From positions 47,740 to 111,739 of the forward strand of contig NZ_JAVAMP010000014.1 of NCBI RefSeq assembly GCF_030730905.1: a stretch of 64,000 bases of DNA, in the 5' to 3' direction. This stretch comes from Chengkuizengella axinellae. GTDB lineage: Bacteria; Bacillota; Bacilli; Paenibacillales; KCTC-33759. Position numbers and translations under genes: made by a program. The notes beneath the pieces are model-generated. The model was not told where the DNA came from and ran no database searches. It saw only the letters and a program-made list of their open reading frames with translations. Positions 27,655 through 35,789 of this stretch are shown here, one piece after another (the stretch's first letter is position 1; every line of letters begins with the position of its first letter).

Positions 27655-27667
27655 ATATCATTTAGGA

Positions 27668-27985
27668 TTATTCTAACTCTTTAAGATAATCTCTAATTTG
27701 AGTTGGAGTTTTAGCAAATTTACTATGAAGATGTGCTATTTTCTCACCATTTTTATATACTAATAAACTTGGTATTCCCCTCACTTCATATTTCTGTGAT
27801 AAATCTTGAAACTTTTCAGCATCAACTGCAAGAAATTGCTTATCTGAATGCTCTTCTACAATCGGATCGATAAATCGATCAAGGTTTTTACAATCTGGAC
27901 ACCAAGTCGTATCGAATTTCATGACCGTATAGTTATCATTGCTTATTTGCTCTTGAAATTGTTCTAATGATTGAATTCTTTCCAT
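27668..27985 (-). CDS. Thioredoxin-family protein (YdbP-like)
   Basis: A 105-residue cytosolic thioredoxin-fold protein with active site WCPDC (residues 28-32) and the cis-proline motif GIPSLLVY. The Asp between the two redox cysteines' neighbours differs from the WCGPC of true thioredoxin and matches Bacillus subtilis YdbP-like proteins. There is no signal peptide. It is a single gene with a good ribosome site (GGGAGAG). Likely role is disulfide reduction, possibly in bacillithiol or stress metabolism; the partner is unknown. Confidence 0.88.
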   Translation of the reverse strand: MERIQSLEQFQEQISNDNYTVMKFDTTWCPDCKNLDRFIDPIVEEHSDKQFLAVDAEKFQDLSQKYEVRGIPSLLVYKNGEKIAHLHSKFAKTPTQIRDYLKELE

Positions 27986-28082
27986 ATCTTATCTCTCCCT
28001 TATTTTAATATGTGTATATTATACTGATTACAAAAAGAAAGTATCAGTTAAATATATTACAAAACAACTTTAGCTCCTCCTA

Positions 28083-29249
28083 TTATGCATTCTCAAGATT
28101 ATATTTAGATAAAATCATGATTAGACAAGCTGCAGAAAGTATACTAAATAACACAAAGCCAATCGTATAACTGTTTGTTATACTTATAACAAAGCCAATA
28201 ATGATAGGCGGAATAAACCCTCCAAAACTTCCAGTAGCCGCAACGAGACCATTAGCAACTCCAGTTTGAGTTGTTGCAACCATAGGTACAATTTTGAAAA
28301 TGACTCCATTTCCTATACCTGCACTTAAAGATAAAATCATAATTGATATAATAAAAATAATATAATCATTAACTAGAGATAATAATAAACTTGAAAGACC
28401 TATTGATGTAAATACAATGACTAAAAGAAAATATGGATTGAATTTATCACCTAACATCCCTCCTATTGGACGAATCAAGGTCGCAATAATAATAAATATT
28501 GAAGTAATTAAACCAGCATCCACTTTAGAAAGTTCAAATACTGACACTAACAAAGTAGGCAGCATAACTGTAAATGTAACAAACGTACCAAACGTTAAAA
28601 AGTAAAAAAGGGCTACAACGAATATATTTTTATTTTTTTGCAAAAATGTGATAGGATTAACAAACTTTTCAGTAGTTGTTTTCTCATTTTTATCTCCAAA
28701 GAAATAAAGAATAAAGATCATGAGAAGAATTAAAATTAAGTACAGCTGAATGGTGAATCTCCATCCAAATGAACTAGCTATTACAGGTGCTAGAAAAGAT
28801 GTAAATGCTGTTCCAATATTCCCTAATCCAAATATGCCATTTACAAAACCGTGCTTTTCTTTAGCATAGTATTTTGGTAAAGATGTGACACCAATAGAGA
28901 AAGTAGCACCGCTAATTCCGATCAATAACCCTAATGAAAATAAAGCAATAAATGATGTAGATACACTAATTAAGTAAACAGGGATAATTAAAGTAATAAA
29001 ATTAAACATAAATATCTTGCTTGCGCCAAATTTTCCTGTGTAGTATCCCATTGGAATTCTAAGTAAAGACCCTGAAATTACAGGAGCGGAAGTAATCCAA
29101 GTTATTTGTGTGGCTGTTAGATTCAAATCCAGTGAAATATAAGGCATTAATGAAGATAAAATTACCCATACCATAAAACTTGAAACTAAACTAAATGTTT
29201 GTAGTGATAATTGGAAAGTTGGTCTGTTTGTAATCGATAAAGTGGTCAT
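28083..29249 (-). CDS. narK: NarK-type nitrate/nitrite MFS transporter
   Basis: A 388-residue major facilitator protein with 12 predicted membrane helices. The nitrate-porter family features include GIFGLGNIGTAFTSFLAP in the fifth helix region and the matching motif GLVAATGSFGGFIPPII in the second half, plus an RIPMGYYTGKFG loop. It probably exports nitrite and/or imports nitrate. The upstream region carries a perfect Fnr box at about -41.5 from a TATAAT -10, as expected for the anaerobic nitrate respiration gene narK of Bacillus subtilis. No narGHJI or fnr gene is within the window. Nitrate assimilation (NasA) is the alternative, but the Fnr site argues for respiration. Confidence 0.85.
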   Translation of the reverse strand: MTTLSITNRPTFQLSLQTFSLVSSFMVWVILSSLMPYISLDLNLTATQITWITSAPVISGSLLRIPMGYYTGKFGASKIFMFNFITLIIPVYLISVSTSFIALFSLGLLIGISGATFSIGVTSLPKYYAKEKHGFVNGIFGLGNIGTAFTSFLAPVIASSFGWRFTIQLYLILILLMIFILYFFGDKNEKTTTEKFVNPITFLQKNKNIFVVALFYFLTFGTFVTFTVMLPTLLVSVFELSKVDAGLITSIFIIIATLIRPIGGMLGDKFNPYFLLVIVFTSIGLSSLLLSLVNDYIIFIISIMILSLSAGIGNGVIFKIVPMVATTQTGVANGLVAATGSFGGFIPPIIIGFVISITNSYTIGFVLFSILSAACLIMILSKYNLENA

Positions 29250-29331
29250 TTGTAAATCCTTCCTTCATTTTTACTTGATGTGATCATTCCTTATTTCTAA
29301 GCTATTTGATCGGAATACTTAATGTTATGTT

Positions 29332-29375
29332 TATTATAGTAGGGGTTTAAAATAGGAATTGTGACATAAATCACA
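29332..29375 (-). promoter_or_regulatory. Fnr-dependent promoter of narK
   Basis: TGTGACATAAATCACA (29360-29375) fits the TGTGA-N6-TCACA Fnr/Crp consensus in full. On the minus strand a perfect TATAAT lies at 29337-29332. With a start near 29325-29326, the box is centred at about -41.5, the class II activation position. No good -35 is present, as expected. Confidence 0.75.
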
Positions 29376-29418
29376 CCCTAATAAAAAAGAATGAGAAGTT
29401 AACATACATTTATAGCGG

Positions 29419-29439
29419 GGTTATGAAATTTACATAACC
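29419..29439. promoter_or_regulatory. Second dyad upstream of the narK Fnr box
   Basis: GGTTATG and CATAACC are perfect inverted repeats around 7 bp. The centre is about 61 bp upstream of the Fnr box centre. It could bind a second regulator of nitrate or redox response; no match to a known consensus is claimed. Confidence 0.35.
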
Positions 29440-29470
29440 TATTCGGTAAAATCAGACTGTTAAACAGAAA

Positions 29471-29506
29471 AAAACAAACTAACATGATTACAAGTTAGTT
29501 TGTTTT
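29471..29506. terminator. Intrinsic terminator of the gene at 29530
   Basis: AAAACAAACTAAC pairs perfectly with GTTAGTTTGTTTT. It is nearly symmetric, so it can stop transcription both ways; on the minus strand it follows the PH-domain gene by 24 bp. Confidence 0.8.
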
Positions 29507-29529
29507 GTAAAAAAAATGGTTTATTATTT

Positions 29530-29907
29530 TTATTTCAATACATACTCTGCCAACACACTTTGAAGTTCATATATATTAAGACTCTTGTTAAATTTCTTTT
29601 GAAGTGGGGTAGAGTCACCAGAAATCCAAATTTTCAACTCAGCATCCAAATCAAAATTTCCTACGGTTTCAATACTAAAGTGAGTGATACTTTTGTAAGG
29701 TAAAGAATGAATCTCAACCTTTTTCCCAGTAATTCCTTGCTTGTCGACAAGAATCACACGCTTATTTGTGAAGATAAACAAATCTCTGATTAACTTAAAC
29801 GCCTTTTCTACACTCTCAGACTTTGACAATACTTGAGTAAACTCTTTCTCCACCTCTTTTAAATCTAATTCTGAAGCATTTCCCATTAAACCATCTAGTA
29901 ATCCCAT
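29530..29907 (-). CDS. Bacterial PH-domain protein (YvbH/bPH-like)
   Basis: A 125-residue protein resembling the small Bacillus proteins made of one bacterial pleckstrin-homology domain. Typical features are the N-terminal MGLLDGLMGNAS, then DLFIFTNKRVILVDKQGITGKK and SLPYKSITHFSIETVGNFD. ATG at 29907 is chosen because GGAGGAGGAG lies just upstream; the in-frame ATG at 29925 overlaps that site. Cytosolic, no membrane segment. Function unknown in this family. It is monocistronic with its own terminator. Confidence 0.82.
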   Translation of the reverse strand: MGLLDGLMGNASELDLKEVEKEFTQVLSKSESVEKAFKLIRDLFIFTNKRVILVDKQGITGKKVEIHSLPYKSITHFSIETVGNFDLDAELKIWISGDSTPLQKKFNKSLNIYELQSVLAEYVLK

Positions 29908-30123
29908 TTTTCTCCTCCTCCTCATGTTTATTCAACACTATTATCATATTACGAAATACCAAGGTCATACCTTCTAATTGAAATAACTATTCAAATAAAA
30001 GGTATACGACCCTCAATAAGAATGAGATTTGAGTTAGCAACAGATTTGTCAGTTTTCAAATCGCTAGTATAGGAGTTAAAACACAAGACTAGATTTTTAA
30101 TCTTTCTATATAGAAGTAGATAA

Positions 30124-30157
30124 AACAAAAAAACTCAAGTTTTTACACTTGAGCTTT
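30124..30157 (-). terminator. Intrinsic terminator downstream of the small peptide gene
   Basis: CTCAAGT (30134-30140) pairs with ACTTGAG (30147-30153). On the minus strand it is followed by a T-rich tract (complement of the A-run at 30124-30133). Confidence 0.65.
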
Positions 30158-30177
30158 TCACGTTCTAGGTAATAGCA

Positions 30178-30256
30178 GTATCAGTGCATCTGGCACTAGT
30201 CTAAATTCAGGTCACGTCCTCTACCAAAGCTGCATCAGTACATCCTCTACTAGCCT
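30178..30256. repeat. Imperfect 25-bp direct repeat in the 3' region of a small gene
   Basis: 30178-30202 and 30232-30256 agree at 18 of 25 positions; the shared cores are ATCAGT, CATC and ACTAG. The pair lies between a 35-codon gene and its terminator, so it would be in the transcript's 3' untranslated region. Its meaning is unknown. Confidence 0.4.
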
Positions 30257-30279
30257 GAAAGCAAGATTCTCTTATTGAA

Positions 30280-30387
30280 TCATCCAAATAAATTTGTAAG
30301 TACCCCAGTGGTAATGCCATAAGCAATACCAAAGGTGACCCCAAAAACAAGTCCAAATTTTATACCTATTTTCAAGTTATTAGTCAT
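30280..30387 (-). CDS. 35-residue hydrophobic glycine-zipper peptide
   Basis: A very short gene: ATG at 30387, seven bases after GGGGTG, ending TGA at 30280. The peptide is one hydrophobic helix with glycines every four residues (GIKFGLVFGVTFGIAYGIT), a glycine-zipper pattern that favours helix packing in membranes. The N-terminus is MTNNLK and the C-terminus TNLFG. A terminator follows about 125 bp downstream. Possible roles include a membrane-acting small protein, a type I toxin-like peptide or a bacteriocin-like peptide; no family is recognised. Confidence 0.55.
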   Translation of the reverse strand: MTNNLKIGIKFGLVFGVTFGIAYGITTGVLTNLFG

Positions 30388-30504
30388 GATATCACCCCTA
30401 TTTCATTGAAATTTGTAAGGATATTTATTCTGTTAGTTATTTATAACTATATTATATATTATGAACCTATCTATTTGCAAGGACAAGCTATAAAGAGAAA
30501 GTGA

Positions 30505-31692
30505 TCAATCTCTTCTTCTCAAAATTTTACTATAAACTACTCCCTCTTTTGAAGTCACAAACCTCATATAATTGAACCTTTCAAGTACTCTAATTTTGTT
30601 TATTACACCAGGTGTTTTATCAATGAAAAATGAAAAACCAACTGACATGATGGTCACGATAACCAAAATAACCAAACTCAAAATAATATATTGACCCGAT
30701 ACGTGAAGAAATTTCAATCCTCCAGCAATGATCTGGAGAAAAAACAAATGAGCTAAATAAGCTGTATACGTATACTTGCCGATAAACTTCAAAACATGAA
30801 ATATAATTGATCTCCCTTTAACTATTGCCATTGAACATCTATACAATAATATAATTTCAGCACAAACGTATAAAAACATAGAAGGTTTTAAATAAGTTGA
30901 CACACCTAAATCAATTTGTGCAATACCTTGATGTGAAATTAATTCATACCCAACTATCGCAAACATTCCTAAGAAAATAATCTTATTTAATGTTCTGTAT
31001 TTTAAGACTAACTTTCTCCAACTAGGCAGTGTTAAAGCCACTAATCCTCCTAAGAAAAAATAAAATAAATAAAACAAAAAACTCCTGTCAATATACTTCA
31101 TCCATGATTGTTCTGTTACTACATTTTCAGTAAAAATAAATTTAGAAGCTAACCACAAAAGCAGAAAATAACTTATTGCAACAAATCCTACAGTACAGAT
31201 TACAAATTTGACAGAATTCAGATGTTTTTTTACCCATTGAAATAAATAAAATAAGATTGGAAATACTAAGTGAAACTGAAAAACCATAATGACGTACCAT
31301 AAATGCGGTGCAGCCGAACCCGTAAGCATCTTTTCGAATAGAACCAATAACGATAATCCATATAAGTTTGTGAAAAAAATCACATAAATAAGCGACCAAT
31401 ACAAATATGGCAATATCAACTTCCAAACCTTATCTTTTATATATATTTTATACTTTACAGGTTCCTTGTGTTGATGAATTAAATGAAATCCTACTATAAA
31501 AATAAACACAGGTGCTGAGAATTTTGAAAAATTATATAACATACCTAACATGAAGGATTCTTCAAGTTTAATATTACTCTGATTCATTACATATGTGATG
31601 GAGCTTTGAAAAACAACAGCAAGAAATGCTAAGCTTTTTAAAATACTAAATTCATCAGCATTTCTTTGTTGAATTTTATGATCTAAATTCAT
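30505..31692 (-). CDS. Acyltransferase-3 family membrane protein lacking the usual catalytic His
   Basis: A 395-residue protein with about ten membrane helices, of the acyltransferase-3 (OafA/WecH-like) superfamily. The order of segments, KVWKLILPYLYWSLIYV, LWYVIMVFQFHLVFPILFYL and the late KYTYTAYLAHLFFLQI, is typical. In active members the first helix ends with a catalytic His (ALAFLAVVxxH or QHS); here the helix reads SLAFLAVVFQSSITYV, with Gln-Ser-Ser instead. It may therefore be inactive, use another residue, or act as a carrier. The usual substrates are cell-surface polysaccharides or lipids. The gene stands alone. Confidence 0.75.
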   Translation of the reverse strand: MNLDHKIQQRNADEFSILKSLAFLAVVFQSSITYVMNQSNIKLEESFMLGMLYNFSKFSAPVFIFIVGFHLIHQHKEPVKYKIYIKDKVWKLILPYLYWSLIYVIFFTNLYGLSLLVLFEKMLTGSAAPHLWYVIMVFQFHLVFPILFYLFQWVKKHLNSVKFVICTVGFVAISYFLLLWLASKFIFTENVVTEQSWMKYIDRSFLFYLFYFFLGGLVALTLPSWRKLVLKYRTLNKIIFLGMFAIVGYELISHQGIAQIDLGVSTYLKPSMFLYVCAEIILLYRCSMAIVKGRSIIFHVLKFIGKYTYTAYLAHLFFLQIIAGGLKFLHVSGQYIILSLVILVIVTIMSVGFSFFIDKTPGVINKIRVLERFNYMRFVTSKEGVVYSKILRRRD

Positions 31693-31838
31693 CTCTCATC
31701 ACTCATTTCTTGAAGTATTTATGAGATTATTATAAATCTCTGCAAACACTTACAAGAAGAACATATCATTACAATTCCAAGAAGAAGTATTTACAATTTT
31801 ATGAATAGTTAAAATGAGTGTAGTCTGAACCGTTTTCA

Positions 31839-32912
31839 TTACTTAATTAACATCTCAAATAGTCTTCTCAATTCATCTTTTGGTATAATACAATATTGAT
31901 CACCAATACTAATTTCACAATAACAAGACTTCACACTTGTTTCCTTTACATAGCTCGTTATACCAATTCCCGTCTTTTCATAAATGGCAATTAACGTGGA
32001 TTCCAGCTTCTCTTTTGGCATATCAAAATGCACATGAAACATATTAGATGCAGGTACAAGTGGATTTGTTGAAATCCCTTGACATTGATTAAAGAAATTA
32101 GCGAGTTCTTTCGCATCCTCATAATACTCATTCATTTTATTCAGCCTTTGATCAAAATAAAAGTTGGAACTGATAATGTAAGGATACAGACTGATCAAAT
32201 CACCTCCATGACGTCTTTTCCATATCTTAGATTCCTCTGTAAATGTTTCATCTCCTGCAAGAATTGCTCCCGCAATCCCACCAATCCCTTTATAAAATGA
32301 CACATATACACTATCAAATAAACTACAGATTTCAGCTGCCGATTTTTTATAATAAGGTAAAATCTCAAAAAGTCTAGCACCATCTAAATGCAATTTAATA
32401 TGGTGCTCTCGACAGTATGTGGAAATGGATTCTAAGGTTTTGTAATCAGGCAATTGTCCCCCTATTTCTCGTTGAGGTAATTCAAGTAATAAACAGGCTA
32501 CATCTTTCCCCATATTCATTACATCTTCCATAACTATCAATCTTTTTTTGTCAGCCAACAAAATAGGTTCAATGTTATGCAGCTTTTTCAGTCCATCTTC
32601 TTCATGAATTTCTAAATGACTAAGTGGATGATAAGCTACTTTGTTAAGTCCTTTTTCATCACACCATATTCTCAAAGCAATTTGTTGTGCCATCGTTCCA
32701 CTAGGGAAAAAAACTGCGGATTCTTTACCTAAAAATTTTGCCACCTTAGTTTGAAACTCTTCAATGATTTTCCCTTTTCCATACAAATCACTTTCTTGCT
32801 GTCCATCTATATTAAGGAGTGCTTCTTTTAACACTTGTATATTTCTTCTTCCATGACCACTTATCTGGTATTGGGTTTGTTTAAATGCTTCCAACAAAGA
32901 TTTTTTCCTCAT
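31839..32912 (-). CDS. Threonine-aldolase-like PLP enzyme (beta-eliminating lyase family)
   Basis: A 357-residue fold-type I PLP enzyme. Key features are FFPSGTMAQQIALR (cofactor phosphate binding), HLDGARLFEILPYY (Asp that contacts the pyridine nitrogen and Arg) and SFYKGIGGIAGAIL, with the Schiff-base lysine. Low-specificity L-threonine aldolases (about 340-350 residues) cleave threonine to glycine and acetaldehyde. The N-terminus has an unusual GRRNIQVLKEALLN extension and the usual His stacking over PLP (YHPLSHLEIHE) is present. No neighbouring pathway gene supports a more exact substrate. A small membrane protein gene ends 23 bp upstream. Confidence 0.82.
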   Translation of the reverse strand: MRKKSLLEAFKQTQYQISGHGRRNIQVLKEALLNIDGQQESDLYGKGKIIEEFQTKVAKFLGKESAVFFPSGTMAQQIALRIWCDEKGLNKVAYHPLSHLEIHEEDGLKKLHNIEPILLADKKRLIVMEDVMNMGKDVACLLLELPQREIGGQLPDYKTLESISTYCREHHIKLHLDGARLFEILPYYKKSAAEICSLFDSVYVSFYKGIGGIAGAILAGDETFTEESKIWKRRHGGDLISLYPYIISSNFYFDQRLNKMNEYYEDAKELANFFNQCQGISTNPLVPASNMFHVHFDMPKEKLESTLIAIYEKTGIGITSYVKETSVKSCYCEISIGDQYCIIPKDELRRLFEMLIK

Positions 32913-32935
32913 CTATGTATTTCCTTTCAGTATAT

Positions 32936-33139
32936 TTATTTTTTTTGGAGTAACTCGGCAATTCCCATTGCAATGGCTCCATTCAGAAAACCAAAAAAAG
33001 ACACTACAATTAATTCACTAGTACCTGATATTAAGGACAGGACTCCAAATAAAAGACTTAAAAACATTGTTATTGTACCAAGAATGAACAAGAAAACACT
33101 TAGCTTCAACCTTCTCACCACTAATTTCATTTTAGACAT
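32936..33139 (-). CDS. Small hypothetical two-span membrane protein
   Basis: A 67-residue protein with a basic N-terminus (MKLVVRRLKL) and two membrane helices at about 13-34 and 42-61. The start is uncertain: ATG at 33139 or 33130, neither with a strong ribosome site. It ends 23 bp before the threonine-aldolase-like gene, so it could be co-transcribed. No family is recognised. Confidence 0.5.
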   Translation of the reverse strand: MSKMKLVVRRLKLSVFLFILGTITMFLSLLFGVLSLISGTSELIVVSFFGFLNGAIAMGIAELLQKK

Positions 33140-33223
33140 TATCTTATAATATCAATCATTTAACTTCTATTATATAACAATACTCCTATCGGGGTCTCTA
33201 AGAGATGTCATGAAGTAAATAAT

Positions 33224-33271
33224 AAAAAAGAGACTGTCTATAGATCTTCTTAAGACCTACAAGACAATCCC
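33224..33271 (-). terminator. Long-stem intrinsic terminator of InhA-like peptidase gene 1
   Basis: On the minus strand GATTGTCT...AGACAGTC form the outer stem and TAGGTCTT...AAGATCTA the inner stem, followed by a six-T run (33229-33224). It lies 22 bp past the peptidase stop. Confidence 0.8.
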
Positions 33272-33292
33272 TTCACTTATTGTGCAATAATA

Positions 33293-35365
33293 TTATTTAT
33301 CCTTTGATTTTTCCTCATCTTTTGTAAGAATCTCATAAGTAAAGTCTACTGCACCTTTTTCTCCACCAGTTGGAGCATACCAGATGATCATATAGTTCGT
33401 TCCGTCTTTAAATAATTGACGCAATTCAAGAGCATCTTCTTCAGTTACGTTAAACGGATCAACATCAACAACTTTATATTTTGTATTCTTTCCGTCATTG
33501 CCTACATTACGTTCATTAATAAAGGTAACAGCATACTCTACATACTCACCATTTAATTCATTCAATGAATTGAATCCATCTAAAGAGCTTCCATCTTGAG
33601 TAAATCCAATTTCTGGAATAGAAATGTTGTCTATGAACCAACCAGAATCGTTATAACCCCAGTCTGTCATAAATCTGAATGACACCCAAATTTCTTGACC
33701 TGCATATGCAGATAAATCAAATGATTCTTGCTGCCAGTCAGCATAATGTCCTGTGAACCCAGGCAAGTTTTCTTTTATCGCTGGGTAACCTTCTTCTACA
33801 ACATCAGAACGTGTATTTTCATTTGCCAAGCTTGTCCAAGTTTCACCTTCATCAACAGATACTTGAACCATACCAAAATCCCATTGCTCTTCAATATCAA
33901 TGAAGTTGTCAAATGTTAATGTTGCTTCATCTACATTTGTAAGATCCGCTGTAATTATAATACTGTTGTCGATTTCGTCTCCTTGATTAGCCCATAAAAC
34001 TTCATTGTCAGAACCTAATGGATCTGCAACAGATAACCATTTCGCAGGAAGAAAATCAATACCGTCAAAGTTAATTGAGCGAATTTTGTCATCAAGCTCA
34101 ATCACTTTATAGTTAGCTCCCCATGCAGGAACTCCATCTTTTTCAAACGCAGCAGCAGATTCAAAGTTAATTTTCAAATCTATGCTTTCAAATTCATAGA
34201 TTCCATTTCCAGGTGTATTGCTATCGATAGCTAAAGCTGTGCTAAAGTTTTTAAATAATTCACCGAACTCAAGACCTGTATCAAAAGCAGCCAATTGGTT
34301 ATTTAAGCTTTCGATTCCATTTGCTTCATCATTTAATAAAGCTTGTACAAAGTCTTTACCAAATTGTTCACTTAGATATAATTGCAATAAATAAGCTTGA
34401 CCATAATCTGCTAAAGTTTCAGGGCTTCCACTGTTATAATACTCATCCCACTCTACAAGAGAATTTTCAGGATGATCAAGGAAGTAATTCACATGACCCA
34501 TAGGATGTCCATATCCTACGATATATTCAGCAAAGTCGGACATACCCTCGTTAATCCAATTTGTTTCATCTCTATCTTTATCACTATGAATAAGATGTTG
34601 ATATTCATGAGCGACCGTACCAAAGAACGTACTCTCTAATCTCTCATCCCAATCTTTTGAATCAATAGAGATGATATTACGATCAATATATTGCTCATAT
34701 GCAGTCCAGAAAAAACCAGCTACGAAAAACGGATAATCAGGATCCTCAAATTGCTCGTCAGGAATGTTGTCTACTAGAATAATATTTTTGCCTTCTTCAG
34801 ACAAATAATAATCTTCTGGTAAACCAACAAGACCTGGAAGTTCAGCATTTTGACCAGTTAGTGTATCCGGCTCACCAAAGAAATCTACAACCTTAGGATA
34901 AATCGTTTGCTCGAACTCATCCATCATTTTATCAGCTTGTTCTTGTGTAATCACATGAGCAGGTCGGTCATCTCCCTCAGGGAATGAGAGATCATCTGCT
35001 ATCCATACTTCAACGTTATCCCCAACACTTCTCAATGTAAATGTTTTAAGACTTAAGTCTCTATTTAAGAAATATTTAGTTCCTCCATCAAATGTAAAGT
35101 TTCCTTCTGAAGCTTCTTCAGAGCTTGAACCTTCCTCATTTTCAGAAATGATTGCTGCTTGTTCTATCAATTGTTCCTCTGCATTATGTAGAAAATCTGA
35201 ATCTTCTGATTGATGTCTTAATTCTGAGCCGATATCTAAGACATCTCCATATCTTGCAGTGTTCACATCTTTTGATTCTGCAAATACATGACCTCCACTA
35301 AATGTTGGAACAATGAGTGAGACTGACAATAATGCAGTTGATATTACGGAAACCACTTTGTTCAT
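33293..35365 (-). CDS. Secreted InhA-like zinc metallopeptidase, paralog 1
   Basis: A 690-residue secreted protein. The signal peptide runs to about residue 29 (VFA/E). The catalytic region has HEYQH (253-257) with a downstream INEGMSDFAEYIVGYGHP, where E273 is the probable third zinc ligand. This HExxH plus NEG layout is closer to gluzincin-like hyicolysin (M30) than to the third-His arrangement of classical M6. The C-terminal part has the InhA-type jelly-roll (choice-of-anchor) block LPGFTGHYADWQQESFDLSA and GWFIDNISIPEIG. No sortase or S-layer anchor is seen. It is one of three paralogs here with matching design; targets may include host or prey proteins. Monocistronic, with its own promoter and terminator. 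Confidence 0.88.
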   Translation of the reverse strand: MNKVVSVISTALLSVSLIVPTFSGGHVFAESKDVNTARYGDVLDIGSELRHQSEDSDFLHNAEEQLIEQAAIISENEEGSSSEEASEGNFTFDGGTKYFLNRDLSLKTFTLRSVGDNVEVWIADDLSFPEGDDRPAHVITQEQADKMMDEFEQTIYPKVVDFFGEPDTLTGQNAELPGLVGLPEDYYLSEEGKNIILVDNIPDEQFEDPDYPFFVAGFFWTAYEQYIDRNIISIDSKDWDERLESTFFGTVAHEYQHLIHSDKDRDETNWINEGMSDFAEYIVGYGHPMGHVNYFLDHPENSLVEWDEYYNSGSPETLADYGQAYLLQLYLSEQFGKDFVQALLNDEANGIESLNNQLAAFDTGLEFGELFKNFSTALAIDSNTPGNGIYEFESIDLKINFESAAAFEKDGVPAWGANYKVIELDDKIRSINFDGIDFLPAKWLSVADPLGSDNEVLWANQGDEIDNSIIITADLTNVDEATLTFDNFIDIEEQWDFGMVQVSVDEGETWTSLANENTRSDVVEEGYPAIKENLPGFTGHYADWQQESFDLSAYAGQEIWVSFRFMTDWGYNDSGWFIDNISIPEIGFTQDGSSLDGFNSLNELNGEYVEYAVTFINERNVGNDGKNTKYKVVDVDPFNVTEEDALELRQLFKDGTNYMIIWYAPTGGEKGAVDFTYEILTKDEEKSKDK

Positions 35366-35506
35366 AGTTTTTTTCTCCTCTCATATTTAAAATAAAATCA
35401 CAATCCCTCCCATTTTATCGATAACATTACAAAAACTTCTATCTTGAGTCCCTCAAAGATGCTGTCGGATTCTAAATTCTAATGTTATAAAAAAATGTAA
35501 TAGGGG

Positions 35507-35535
35507 GGCTTGTACTTTATAGTATACATTCCTTA
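35507..35535 (-). promoter_or_regulatory. Promoter element shared with InhA-like gene 3
   Basis: On the minus strand TAAGGAATGTATACT is followed by ATAAAGTACAAGCC. It is nearly the same as the element at 44128-44157 and includes a TATACT -10-like hexamer. It lies about 140 bp before the gene start in a 424-bp gap otherwise without coding potential; the far end of the gap holds the terminator of gene 2 and a small hairpin (35699-35718). Confidence 0.55.
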
Positions 35536-35733
35536 ATATAGTATTTGTGTCGAAATTTCGTAGGTATATTGGATTATTTTTAGAAAGTTTTGTCGAATTA
35601 TGGATAATTATAGGATGGATGATATGAATTGTACTTCATTTTATTCCACCTGAGGCTGCGAAATAGAATCGTATTGGATGAACTAGTGCAGTTGTTTGCT
35701 AACTCATGAAGGAGTTAGTGTCATAATTACAAA

Positions 35734-35774
35734 AAATAATAAGAGGGTTGTCAGATGACAACCCTTTTATTTTT
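35734..35774. terminator. Bidirectional terminator of InhA-like peptidase gene 2
   Basis: GGGTTGTC (35745-35752) pairs with GACAACCC (35757-35764) around AGAT. T-rich tracts follow on both strands; it lies just past the stop of gene 2. Confidence 0.8.
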
Positions 35775-35789
35775 CGATATATATCTAGC

